A stretch of DNA of 15,651 nt from the NCBI GenBank assembly GCA_041781135.1, contig JBHAZV010000004.1:1-15651 (forward strand). The letters run 5' to 3'. A program made the position numbers and the translations under genes. This DNA is from JAUMXJ01 sp041781135 (GTDB lineage: Bacteria; Bacillota; Clostridia; Peptostreptococcales; Acidaminobacteraceae). Positions 1-6,932 of this stretch are shown here, one piece after another (the stretch's first letter is position 1; the number at the start of each line of letters is the position of its first letter). The notes beneath the pieces are model-generated. The model did no database searches. It was not told the DNA's origin and saw only the letters and a program-made list of their open reading frames with translations.

Positions 1-116
1 CCCGATGCGCCGCCGTTCTCCGATTGACCCTCGCCCGAACCGCAGCCCGCCATCGCAAACATTGCGATCACAAGTATACAAACAAAAACTATACCTAAAA
101 CATACCTTCTCTTCAT
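1..116 (-). CDS. Lipoprotein, N-terminal 38 residues (3' part outside window)
   Basis: The reverse strand reads an ATG at 116-114 preceded by a strong Shine-Dalgarno sequence (AAGGGGGA, about 4 bases spacing). The product begins MKRRYVLGIVF, continues with a hydrophobic core, and has a lipobox ending AMAGC with the lipidated cysteine at residue 25. It is followed by a Gly/Ser/Glu-rich linker (GSGEGQSENGG). This is a textbook type II signal peptide plus flexible tether, so the mature protein should sit on the outer face of the cytoplasmic membrane. The body of the protein lies outside the window, so its function cannot be read; solute-binding proteins of ABC transporters are one common class with this start. 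It lies downstream of ftsX on the same strand but has its own promoter, so it is probably a separate unit. Confidence 0.85.
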   Translation of the reverse strand, partial: MKRRYVLGIVFVCILVIAMFAMAGCGSGEGQSENGGAS

Positions 117-155
117 AAAATCCCCCTTGCTTTATCCGCTCACGGCAATTCTATG

Positions 156-206
156 ATTATATTAACACAAATCAAACATTAATAACTTGACTTCCTAAAT
201 TGTCAA
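156..206 (-). promoter_or_regulatory. Promoter region for the lipoprotein gene
   Basis: On the reverse strand a consensus -35 TTGACA (206-201) is followed after 17 bases by ATTAAT (183-178, 4 of 6 matches to TATAAT). A second candidate is a perfect TATAAT at 161-156 with only a weak -35. Either would give a short leader to the ATG at 116. The first -35 lies inside a small inverted repeat, TTGAC-N10-GTCAA (206-187), which could be an operator but has only 5-base arms. Confidence 0.55.
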
Positions 207-230
207 ACATTTCCAAGATATGCAGTTTTA

Positions 231-1109
231 TTATTGCTTTGCGCGGATTCCGCTAAATGCCTGCCGCCTGAAACCGCGAGCGCTGAAATGGGTTGCCGCG
301 ATTCCGGTAACAACAATTAACATCGAAATTGCACAGCACACAAAAGGAATGTTCACCTGCACGCCGGCATCCACGACATTCCACACATAAACCGACGCTA
401 TAATGCATGGAATGCTTGCGGCGACATTCACTATCAGGCTGCTCAGCACAAAGGGCTTAACAATAAACCCATACGGAGCGCCCATATAAAGCAGGTTTTC
501 TACCTGTTCGCTCCTCAGGGCTATATTCTCGACAGACACATAGTAAGTTATAAAAGCGCTTGTAAGCACCGAAATAATCACAACCGTCAACCCCCCAAAT
601 GCAAGCGCGCTTGTAATGCTGTCTATCTTATTCAAAATATCCCTGTTGTCCCGAACGTGAGTCACAAAAGGCGTATTTCTAATATTTTCCAGTTCAAAAT
701 CACTGACCCCAAGCTCTACGCGCACCCGCAAATACGGCTGAAACGGATTTTCTTCAAGACGTTCAAGCAGCGCAGCCTCACTTCCGAGGTAACCTTTCAT
801 TTCTTCGTATGCTTCCTCTCTCGAAACCTGCGTTACCTCGACCACGCCGGGCTTTTTCTCCAAATCCGCCGAAAGTTTTTCAGGAGAGATCACTTCACTG
901 TAAAACACGGCGATCTCCGCCTCTGCAGCTAATTTCTGAGAATATTTCTCAAAAATTATGTACGCCGATGTCAAAGCGACGGAAAGAAGTATGAGCATCA
1001 TTGTAGAAAACGCCGCAAGCGCGGACTTTGCTCCAAGCATGCTCACAGTCTCGCGCAGGAAATACCTTGCGTTGCCTGCCAATATTTTCTTAGAAAGTCT
1101 TTTTTTCAT
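231..1109 (-). CDS. ftsX: Cell division ABC transporter permease FtsX
   Basis: FtsX is the membrane partner of FtsE. Together they use ATP hydrolysis to switch on murein hydrolases through an extracellular loop. The 292-residue product has the expected FtsX layout: a basic cytoplasmic N-terminus, TM1 about residues 30-53, a large extracellular loop about 54-165, TM2 about 168-191, TM3 about 217-245, and TM4 about 255-275. The loop carries NPFQPYLRV (121-129), matching the NP-x-P segment typical of FtsX. The cytoplasmic stretch around 195-220 (ALRSEQVENLLYMGAP then PF) matches the conserved FtsX region before TM3. Its start codon overlaps the ftsE stop by 4 bases (ATGA, 1106-1109), indicating translational coupling. 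No convincing terminator follows it. Confidence 0.93.
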   Translation of the reverse strand: MKKRLSKKILAGNARYFLRETVSMLGAKSALAAFSTMMLILLSVALTSAYIIFEKYSQKLAAEAEIAVFYSEVISPEKLSADLEKKPGVVEVTQVSREEAYEEMKGYLGSEAALLERLEENPFQPYLRVRVELGVSDFELENIRNTPFVTHVRDNRDILNKIDSITSALAFGGLTVVIISVLTSAFITYYVSVENIALRSEQVENLLYMGAPYGFIVKPFVLSSLIVNVAASIPCIIASVYVWNVVDAGVQVNIPFVCCAISMLIVVTGIAATHFSARGFRRQAFSGIRAKQ

Positions 1110-1807
1110 ACTTCTGAGCTTACCCCTCTTTCGATTTTATAATGCCTTCGGTTTTTCATAAGCTCGACAAGTGCAAGAGCGTGAGTGGTCACAAGCACCG
1201 CAGCTCCGTCGTCCGCAAGATTTTCCAGTATTCGCATAACTCCAAGAGCATTTTCCGGGTCGAGATTACCCGTCGGCTCATCAGCTATTATAAGCCTTGC
1301 CCCTGCAGCAATCGCCCTCGCTATTGCCACACGCTGCTGTTCGCCGCCCGAAAGAAGCGCCGCGCGCTTATCCTCCATACCGGAAAGCCCCACTTTTGCA
1401 AGCGCTTCTGAAGCCTTACTGTACATTCCCGCTTTGCCGCCCGCGCTTCCCTGCGATATAAAGCGCAAAGGCAATGCCACATTTTCAATCGCACTCTGAT
1501 GCTTTATAAGCCGCAAATTCTGAAAAATCACTCCGCACTCCTGCCGCAAAAGGCGAATTTCATTATCATTTACAGCATTCATATCCCTTCCAAGCACTTG
1601 CAGCACGCCACTATCAGGCCTAAACGCTCCAAGCGCCAGACTTATGGTACTCGTTTTTCCGGAGCCGCTCTCACCTGTGAGGAACACAAGTTCTCCGAAT
1701 CTAAGCCGAAGATTAAGATTTTCGAGCGCTCGTGTGCCGTCCGAATATACGAGCGATACACTTTCGGCATAAAGCGCCGGTTTTTCTGCCAAAACAGCCT
1801 CTAACAT
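1106..1807 (-). CDS. ftsE: Cell division ATP-binding protein FtsE
   Basis: This is the cytoplasmic ATPase of the FtsEX complex. The start at 1807 gives 233 residues, close to the usual FtsE length, and has a Shine-Dalgarno sequence GGAGG five bases upstream. An in-frame ATG at 1924 would add 39 residues but has no good ribosome binding site. Motifs in the 233-residue numbering: Walker A GESGSGKT (45-52), Q-loop Gln96 in VIFQNLRL, signature LSGGEQQR (152-159), Walker B LIIADEPT (172-179), D-loop GNLDP, and H-loop His209. The IFQN..L and DEPTGNLDP pattern is typical of FtsE and LolD-type ATPases; the ATGA overlap with ftsX settles FtsE. It is preceded by the coiled-coil gene ending at 1938. Confidence 0.95.
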   Translation of the reverse strand: MLEAVLAEKPALYAESVSLVYSDGTRALENLNLRLRFGELVFLTGESGSGKTSTISLALGAFRPDSGVLQVLGRDMNAVNDNEIRLLRQECGVIFQNLRLIKHQSAIENVALPLRFISQGSAGGKAGMYSKASEALAKVGLSGMEDKRAALLSGGEQQRVAIARAIAAGARLIIADEPTGNLDPENALGVMRILENLADDGAAVLVTTHALALVELMKNRRHYKIERGVSSEV

Positions 1808-1937
1808 AACATCCTCCATGTAATACACAACATTGCTCCACACCTCGCTGCCAATATTGCAGGCATGCCGCAGCACAGATGAAACCGAACCTTCAAAAGC
1901 ACTGTCGCAAGCCCGGCCGCGCATTCTCGCGCATTCG
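1808..1937 (-). other. 130-base gap between the coiled-coil gene and ftsE
   Basis: On the minus strand this stretch stays open in the ftsE frame from an ATG at 1924, 13 bases after the upstream stop. It shows no Shine-Dalgarno sequence there, no convincing promoter and no terminator. A weak hairpin (CTGC-AATATTG-GCAG) is present. It is most simply an untranslated spacer within the operon. Confidence 0.4.
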
Positions 1938-3014
1938 TCAGTAAAGTTTTATGCCTATATCGATATAACCATCATACTGCCGGCAATCGCGAAGCTCCAT
2001 ACTGCCAATAAGCGAAGAAAGATCAAATTCAAGCCTGCCTCCGAAAAAAAGATCATCTATAGCTGATTGCCCCATCTCTATACCGTTAAAAGTACCGCGT
2101 TCTACAACATAAATCAGCGATTTTTTCTGTACCTCAAACTTACCGTAAAGCTTGACGCCGTGTTCAGGTATTGCAACATTTATGCCGCCCTCGACAAAGT
2201 CAAATACCATTTCCGTAACTCCCACTTTACCTCTGAGAGCATCTGCGAGCATCGTATTAAATACGTCTTCTTTGATAATCCCGCGAACGCCGGCAAGCGT
2301 TATGCTGACTTCCCCTACCTCATTTGGCAATCCACCGCTTTCTATGAGATCCTTGAACGTCTGTACGCTCGCTGCGAACATCGGCTTTAGATTTTCCCAT
2401 TTTTCCGAAAGTTCCCTAAGCCCCGCTTCATATTTTTCGCGCTCCTCGCCGAGCGCCGCGAGATACGCTTCGAGTTCTGCCGCGCGCATCTTTTTATCCG
2501 AAATGCTTTTTTCGAGAAGCGTAGTTTTTTCGGCAAGCTCCTCTCTGCTTTTGACGAGAGAATCCACCAAGCTCCGCTCCTCTGCTATTTTGTCGTCGAC
2601 ATTTGCAACAACCCTGCCATATGCCCCGCTGATTGTCTCCGCAAGGCGCAATCTATAAAAAAAATCCCCAAGGCTTTTTGAGCCAAGCAACAGCTTGATC
2701 GCCGAACCCTCGCCGTGAAGCTGACGCTCCTTGATAATCTCGGCATAATCGGCAAGCAGCTGATCGAGCTCCAGCGAAACGTCTGAAAGCCTATTTTCAG
2801 AAACCTCGATCTGCAAGCCTATTTCTTCCAGTTCCTCTCGATAACGGTCACGCTTGCTCTCTAAGAGCTCTATATCGGAGTAGAGCTGAAAAAGTTCGCG
2901 GTACTTTGCGGATTCTTCCTCGCTTATGGGTTCCGCCGATGCACGAACACCGATTGAAGCAAAAAGCACGGCAAACAAAAATAAAAAATATGTAAATTTT
3001 GTCCTATTCCTCAT
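1938..3014 (-). CDS. Secreted PcsB/CwlO-type coiled-coil protein with non-catalytic beta-rich C-terminus (FtsEX partner candidate)
   Basis: The 358-residue product has a Sec signal peptide (basic start, hydrophobic core about 7-23, likely cleavage after ASA at 25-27). Residues about 30-210 are two charged heptad-rich helices separated near 101-140. The separating segment contains LLLGSKSLGDFFYRL (108-122), which matches the conserved tip motif of PcsB and CwlO coiled coils. Those proteins bind the FtsX loop and carry CHAP or NlpC/P60 domains; here neither is present. Residues about 232-358 are alternating beta-like strands (GEVSITLAGV, KLYGKFEVQKKSLIYVV, GYIDIGIKL) with one Cys and one His in no catalytic arrangement. 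This tail resembles LmeA/YpmS-like lipid-binding domains only in general pattern. It is the first gene of the ftsEX operon, and its ATG follows a strong Shine-Dalgarno (GGAGGGAG). The FtsEX link is inferred from position and coiled-coil motif. Confidence 0.8.
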   Translation of the reverse strand: MRNRTKFTYFLFLFAVLFASIGVRASAEPISEEESAKYRELFQLYSDIELLESKRDRYREELEEIGLQIEVSENRLSDVSLELDQLLADYAEIIKERQLHGEGSAIKLLLGSKSLGDFFYRLRLAETISGAYGRVVANVDDKIAEERSLVDSLVKSREELAEKTTLLEKSISDKKMRAAELEAYLAALGEEREKYEAGLRELSEKWENLKPMFAASVQTFKDLIESGGLPNEVGEVSITLAGVRGIIKEDVFNTMLADALRGKVGVTEMVFDFVEGGINVAIPEHGVKLYGKFEVQKKSLIYVVERGTFNGIEMGQSAIDDLFFGGRLEFDLSSLIGSMELRDCRQYDGYIDIGIKLY

Positions 3015-3029
3015 TACTCCCTCCCGCCG

Positions 3030-3038
3030 TGTTATAAT
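3030..3038 (+). promoter_or_regulatory. Extended -10 promoter of the GerMN-domain gene
   Basis: TGTTATAAT is an extended -10 element (TGnTATAAT). No good -35 is visible, which is acceptable for extended -10 promoters. The predicted start near 3045 leaves about 29 bases, including the Shine-Dalgarno GAGGAAA, before the ATG at 3074. Confidence 0.6.
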
Positions 3039-3045
3039 CTAATTA

Positions 3046-3074
3046 ATTATACTCAAGATGCGAGGAAATTGAAA
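3046..3074 (-). promoter_or_regulatory. Promoter of the coiled-coil-ftsE-ftsX operon
   Basis: On the minus strand a perfect -10 TATAAT (3051-3046) lies 17 bases from a weak -35, TTTCAA (3074-3069, 3 of 6 matches). The predicted start, near 3039, gives a leader of about 25 bases before the ATG at 3014. The element overlaps the divergent plus-strand promoter. Confidence 0.55.
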
Positions 3075-4285
3075 TGCAGAAAATCCTAAACATTATATTC
3101 ATACTGGCGCTCGTGGTAATAGCCGCCATAGTGCCGCTGAATACTGCGCTTTTAAATATAAACATCTTCGGGCCAATCATAGACAAACCCGGCGTAACAA
3201 ACCCGTCAAAAACAATCGAGGAAGTGGTTTTCGAAAAATTTGAAGTGCTTGGAGCAGATGAAAATGGTTTGAATCCAAGCGAAATCGTTCTGAGCTACAG
3301 TTCGAACACAGGCGAATTCGGCGCCAAGGCTCCTGCTTTTGCGCTGCGCATTTCAGACGCTTCCGGCGCAGAAGAAAAGCTCCTAAGCATCGACCCTTCT
3401 CAATCCGACCTGAATGCTCTCGGAAATTTCGCGTCTTACACAATCAAAATCGCCGATATATCCGAAGCGCTTGCTGACGGCTATCATACATTCACACTGC
3501 TGGACGGCGGCGGTACAGAGCTTTACAGATTCACAGTTTCCAAAAACACTGCAATAACAAAAAAGCTTCTTAGATATTCAAGCGAGCTCCCCGAAGGCTA
3601 TAAACAAGTAATCTACTTCTTCCCGGACAGCAGCTTTTCCAAAGCCATTCCGGTTTCTCGACTTGAGAGAGCAGGTGTATTCGACTACGTCGCGATGTAC
3701 AACACGCTGCGGTTGGGTGCTGCCGAAGGACTTGGCCTAAAAGAAAATCCAGCTGTCGCATTCTCCGGTTACTACTGGGTGGCAGACGGCGCTGTAAGAG
3801 TGGACTACCTCTCGGCAAATCTGAACAATTTTCCAAATATCGACACAATGTACGAAGCGGTCGCAAACACATTCGCGCGTTATGGCGAGGTTAAAAAAGC
3901 CAATTTCAACATAGACGGACAGGCGTCAAAGTCTTTGGAAATGCCGCTGCCGCCATATATTTATCTGCCTTTTGAAAATGAATCAGATTATATCTATATC
4001 TACTATGAAGCTGCCGAAACAGACAGCATTTCAGCGCTCATAGCCAAATTTACAAACAAAATGTATGACACCGGGCTGCTGCCGCCCATGACAAAGCTTA
4101 CAAACTGCGAGCTCAGCAGCGACGGCGCGCTCAAAATAGAGTACAAGGATTACCATCTTACAGAAAACCGCGAAATTTTTGAAGTGCTGCTAAACCTTAC
4201 AGCATTCAGTCACCCCGAAGTAAAAGAGCTGAGCATCAACGGAAGCCCAGCTCAAAGAATAATTCTTTACAATTTAGAGAAGTGA
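3074..4285 (+). CDS. Membrane-anchored protein with two GerMN-like domains
   Basis: The 403-residue product begins with a hydrophobic segment (about 5-28), a signal anchor or signal peptide without a lipobox, so the rest is extracellular. Residues about 48-155 are beta-rich and unrecognised. Residues about 177-283 fit the GerMN pattern: VIYFFPDS, then a run with MYNTLRLG, then DGAVRVDYLSANL, then ANTFARYGEVKKANFNIDG. Residues about 295-402 look like a second, more divergent copy, with IYYEAAETDSISALIAKF, DGALKIEYKDY, LLNLTAFSHPEVKELSINGSP. GerMN domains occur in envelope proteins such as Bacillus GerM, which works in septal peptidoglycan and the spore channel, and in LpqB. The ATG is preceded by GAGGAAA. 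It is divergent from the ftsEX operon, which suggests but does not prove an envelope role. No sporulation gene is seen nearby, so a spore function should not be assumed. Confidence 0.8.
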   Translation: MQKILNIIFILALVVIAAIVPLNTALLNINIFGPIIDKPGVTNPSKTIEEVVFEKFEVLGADENGLNPSEIVLSYSSNTGEFGAKAPAFALRISDASGAEEKLLSIDPSQSDLNALGNFASYTIKIADISEALADGYHTFTLLDGGGTELYRFTVSKNTAITKKLLRYSSELPEGYKQVIYFFPDSSFSKAIPVSRLERAGVFDYVAMYNTLRLGAAEGLGLKENPAVAFSGYYWVADGAVRVDYLSANLNNFPNIDTMYEAVANTFARYGEVKKANFNIDGQASKSLEMPLPPYIYLPFENESDYIYIYYEAAETDSISALIAKFTNKMYDTGLLPPMTKLTNCELSSDGALKIEYKDYHLTENREIFEVLLNLTAFSHPEVKELSINGSPAQRIILYNLEK

Positions 4286-5488
4286 CTACGAATTAGTTAT
4301 ATTGTCAAAATATCCCTGAATATAAATGATTGGCGTACCCTTGTCGCCGCTGCCGGAAGTCAGATCGCAAAGGGAACCGAGCAGGTCTGTTATCTGCCTT
4401 GGAGTAGTGCCCTGGCTGTCCATCGCGTCCTTTGCGCTGCCTGCTTTTTTCTCCTCTATATAGCGAGTTACCGCCTTTTTGAGCTCTTCTCCGGAAAGCT
4501 CCGGAAATACATTGTCCGCAATGTATTTCAGCTTAAGTTCGTGAGGCGTGCCGCCAAGACCGTCTGTATAACCCGGCGAAACGACGGGATCCGCTAATTC
4601 CCATATTTTCCCAACAGGATCTTTGAACGCTCCATCCCCATAGACCATCACCTCGATATCTTTATTAATACGCTTTTTGATTTCGCTCTGAATATCCCTT
4701 ACAAGCCGCATACAATCTCGCGGAAAAAGCTTAAGACTCTCTGAGTCGGCCTTATTTGAACCAAGCAAACCGTAGTCCTCGTTGTAGCCTCGCTTATCGG
4801 ACGGACTCGAACATATGTGCTTTAATCCGTACAGCTTTCCTACACCTGCATTTTTGAGTCTTTTCTCTGTGCGCTCCGCCGAATGGATATCGCACTGCAG
4901 AACGCTGTTCGTATATTCTAAAATAGTGAGAGGATTATTTGAAAATACTATCTCGCACTCCTTGCCCTCGGACTGTACTATCTCCTTGTAGTACTCGATA
5001 TAGTCTACGCCCGTAAATGTATGCTTTTCGTAGCCAAAATGGTCTCTGAATTCTTTTTCGCTGAGCGTATCCCTCCAAGGGTTTACCCCTTTTTCATCCA
5101 CTCTGCTTATCCAAACCAGATGATTGCCCACCTCATCCGATGGGTAGCTCAGCATCAGCACAATTTTTTTATGAGCTCCCCTTGCGATGCCGCGGAGTAC
5201 AGGAGCGAATCTGTTCCTGCTTAGTATCGGAAATACGAGTCCTATGACATCTTCGCCATACTTCGCCGAAATATCGCCCGCTATATCATCTGCCGAGACA
5301 TAATTACCCTGCGCCCTTGCCACAACAGACTCTGTGACAGCAAGCACATCCTTTGTACCAACTGCTACTTTGTTTTTTTCAAGATAATTCACTAAAGTGT
5401 CAGAAACGAGCCTTACGATATCATCGCCCTCCCTGAAAATCGGTGCCCTAAGACCAGTTACAATGGTGCCGGTTAATCTATCGCTCAT
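4286..5488 (-). CDS. CofE-like protein, coenzyme F420-0:L-glutamate ligase family
   Basis: The start at 5488 has a strong Shine-Dalgarno (GAGGAGG, about 5 bases away) and gives 400 residues. A longer in-frame start at 5563 falls inside the promoter -35 and is rejected. The N-terminus matches the CofE fold: TGTIVTGLRAPIFREGDDI (6-24) corresponds to the V-x-G-x-P-x-I-x-x-GDD region. KDVLAVTESVVARAQGNYV (46-64) corresponds to the GD-V-L-x-V-T-x-x-V-x-S-x-x-G region. In archaea and actinobacteria CofE/FbiB adds gamma-linked glutamate to F420-0. The product is far longer than archaeal CofE, and the extra C-terminal part includes DPVVSPGYTDGLGG and ends in a Gly/Ser/Thr-rich tail. No other F420 gene is visible, so the substrate is unknown; a different amide-forming ligation is possible. 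It is probably a single-gene unit. Confidence 0.8.
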   Translation of the reverse strand: MSDRLTGTIVTGLRAPIFREGDDIVRLVSDTLVNYLEKNKVAVGTKDVLAVTESVVARAQGNYVSADDIAGDISAKYGEDVIGLVFPILSRNRFAPVLRGIARGAHKKIVLMLSYPSDEVGNHLVWISRVDEKGVNPWRDTLSEKEFRDHFGYEKHTFTGVDYIEYYKEIVQSEGKECEIVFSNNPLTILEYTNSVLQCDIHSAERTEKRLKNAGVGKLYGLKHICSSPSDKRGYNEDYGLLGSNKADSESLKLFPRDCMRLVRDIQSEIKKRINKDIEVMVYGDGAFKDPVGKIWELADPVVSPGYTDGLGGTPHELKLKYIADNVFPELSGEELKKAVTRYIEEKKAGSAKDAMDSQGTTPRQITDLLGSLCDLTSGSGDKGTPIIYIQGYFDNITNS

Positions 5489-5534
5489 TTTTCCTCCTCT
5501 TGCCACAATCATCTGCGGCACTTCCCAACTTAAA

Positions 5535-5563
5535 AGTATATAATAAAAACCTTTACGCGTCAA
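5535..5563 (-). promoter_or_regulatory. Promoter of the CofE-like gene
   Basis: On the minus strand TTGACG (5563-5558) and TATACT (5540-5535) are separated by exactly 17 bases. Each hexamer matches the sigma-A consensus in five of six positions. The predicted start near 5528 gives a leader of about 40 bases. Confidence 0.75.
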
Positions 5564-5590
5564 TATTTGGAAAAATTACCCAAATGTGTC

Positions 5591-5619
5591 TTGCGCTGCC
5601 AAACCCATTTTGATATAAT
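5591..5619 (+). promoter_or_regulatory. Promoter of the diguanylate cyclase gene, adjoining its ATG
   Basis: TTGCGC (5591-5596) is followed after 17 bases by a perfect TATAAT (5614-5619) that also has the extended -10 TG at 5611-5612. The ATG at 5627 begins eight bases after the last base of the -10 element, about where transcription should start. Confidence 0.65.
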
Positions 5620-5626
5620 TGCTTTG

Positions 5627-6817
5627 ATGAGATTGAATATATATATTACGGTGCTGTTGCTGTTTGCCGCCATGACTGCGGCTGACAAGAGAAGTTTTCT
5701 GCTGAGGACTGCTCTCTATCCGTGTGCATTTCTCTATGCTGCTTCCGGAATGGAACTGCTTTATTCGGATTTTGCAATTATCAAAACTGCATTTTTGCTG
5801 TATGCGTTTGTCTCAGCGCTCGAACACATCGCAGGTCTGCCGGAAAATAACCGCGACGCTCTCGATGGCACTCCAAACTCGGACAAAGGAGCGGCGCGCT
5901 CCGATCGCAGCGCCGCAAAGCCGTTTGTCGGCATCTGCATTTTAGCGCTTGCCGCATCGATAGCGCTTTTATACAGCAGGCTGGCGCCGGCTCACATTAT
6001 CTCAATATCACTGATTTTTGCATGTGCAATAACGGTAGCAGTACAATTCGCAGTTTCCAAAACAGGTAAGCGCGCTCAATCATTAGAACACGGAATTATA
6101 CTGATTATCGGCGCAATAGTCGCCAACTTATCAGTATCATACACAAGCCAGCTGTTCGGAGTACTCATACTGTGCATACACCTCTCAATTAAAATATTTA
6201 CGACCGTTCGCGAAAATATAAGCAGTGCAACAGAGCAGAGAGAGCGGCTTTTCGCACTTGAAAACAAATTTTCACAAAAGGTGGAATTCAGAGCGAGGCG
6301 CATTTCAATGGAAATGGAGGATCGCGTAGAAGAAATAGAAGAAAGATCGATGCGCGACCCTCTTACAAAAATATCCAACCGCACCATGATCGGCAAAAAA
6401 GTCCAGGAACTGATTTCGGAGAGCAGCACGCGCATTTTTTCAGTGGCGATTATGGACCTCGATAATTTCAAAACAATAAACGACACCCTCGGCCATGTAA
6501 CAGGTGATAAATGCCTGCAAAATATGGCTGAACTGATAATGAAAAATAAAAGACGCCCCGACATCTTCGGCAGATTCGGAGGCGACGAATTTATTATCAT
6601 TTTGCCGGGGATCGGCGCTGACGAAGCTCTAAAACAGATGGACTACCACCGAAAATACATCGAAGAAAACTCAAACCCGCACATCACTACCACAATAGGA
6701 GTCGCAGTGTATCCAAAGGACGGAAGAACTCTTGACGCGCTCGTTGAATTTGCTGATAAATCGCTGTATAAAGCAAAAGAACTCGGCAAAAACTGCGTTG
6801 CGTACGCCGGCGAATAA
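5627..6817 (+). CDS. Membrane diguanylate cyclase (GGDEF domain)
   Basis: The enzyme should make cyclic di-GMP from two GTP. The start at 5627 gives 396 residues. The N-terminal 190 residues hold several hydrophobic segments (about 5-19, 28-48, 50-66, 99-116, 121-142, 156-172, 175-191) with no recognised sensor domain. A short charged helix (about 195-240, with MEMEDRVEEIEERS) leads to the GGDEF domain. That domain starts at DPLTKISNR (244-252), has MDLDNFKTIND (276-286), and carries an intact active site GGDEF (318-322). RRPD (309-312) lies five residues before it and is a canonical product-inhibition I-site. There is no EAL or HD-GYP domain. No Shine-Dalgarno sequence precedes the ATG, and an upstream in-frame TTG at 5567 would lie before the promoter. 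It stands alone between two minus-strand genes. Confidence 0.92.
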   Translation: MRLNIYITVLLLFAAMTAADKRSFLLRTALYPCAFLYAASGMELLYSDFAIIKTAFLLYAFVSALEHIAGLPENNRDALDGTPNSDKGAARSDRSAAKPFVGICILALAASIALLYSRLAPAHIISISLIFACAITVAVQFAVSKTGKRAQSLEHGIILIIGAIVANLSVSYTSQLFGVLILCIHLSIKIFTTVRENISSATEQRERLFALENKFSQKVEFRARRISMEMEDRVEEIEERSMRDPLTKISNRTMIGKKVQELISESSTRIFSVAIMDLDNFKTINDTLGHVTGDKCLQNMAELIMKNKRRPDIFGRFGGDEFIIILPGIGADEALKQMDYHRKYIEENSNPHITTTIGVAVYPKDGRTLDALVEFADKSLYKAKELGKNCVAYAGE

Positions 6818-6833
6818 CGCTTTAACAAAGAGC

Positions 6834-6850
6834 TTGGAATATCCTTCCAA
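6834..6850. terminator. Weak symmetric hairpin between the convergent cyclase and trpS genes
   Basis: TTGGAA and TTCCAA form a perfect 6-base-pair stem around a 5-base loop, within the 115-base gap 6818-6932. It is not followed by a uniform T tract on either strand (GCTCTTTGTT on the minus strand), so it is at best a weak bidirectional terminator. The rest of the gap holds a second small inverted repeat, TTGGC...GCCAA, and nothing coding. Confidence 0.35.
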
Positions 6851-6932
6851 ACATCTGCCCAAGGAGTGCTCTGCTGCTTTGGTGATTTTTCGGCAATTGG
6901 CTTAGGATATTATTTTCGCCAAGGTGCGTCCG

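Noticed and set aside
5567..5569. TTG start for the diguanylate cyclase
   Set aside because: It lies upstream of the predicted promoter and has no ribosome site; the added 20 residues look non-coding.
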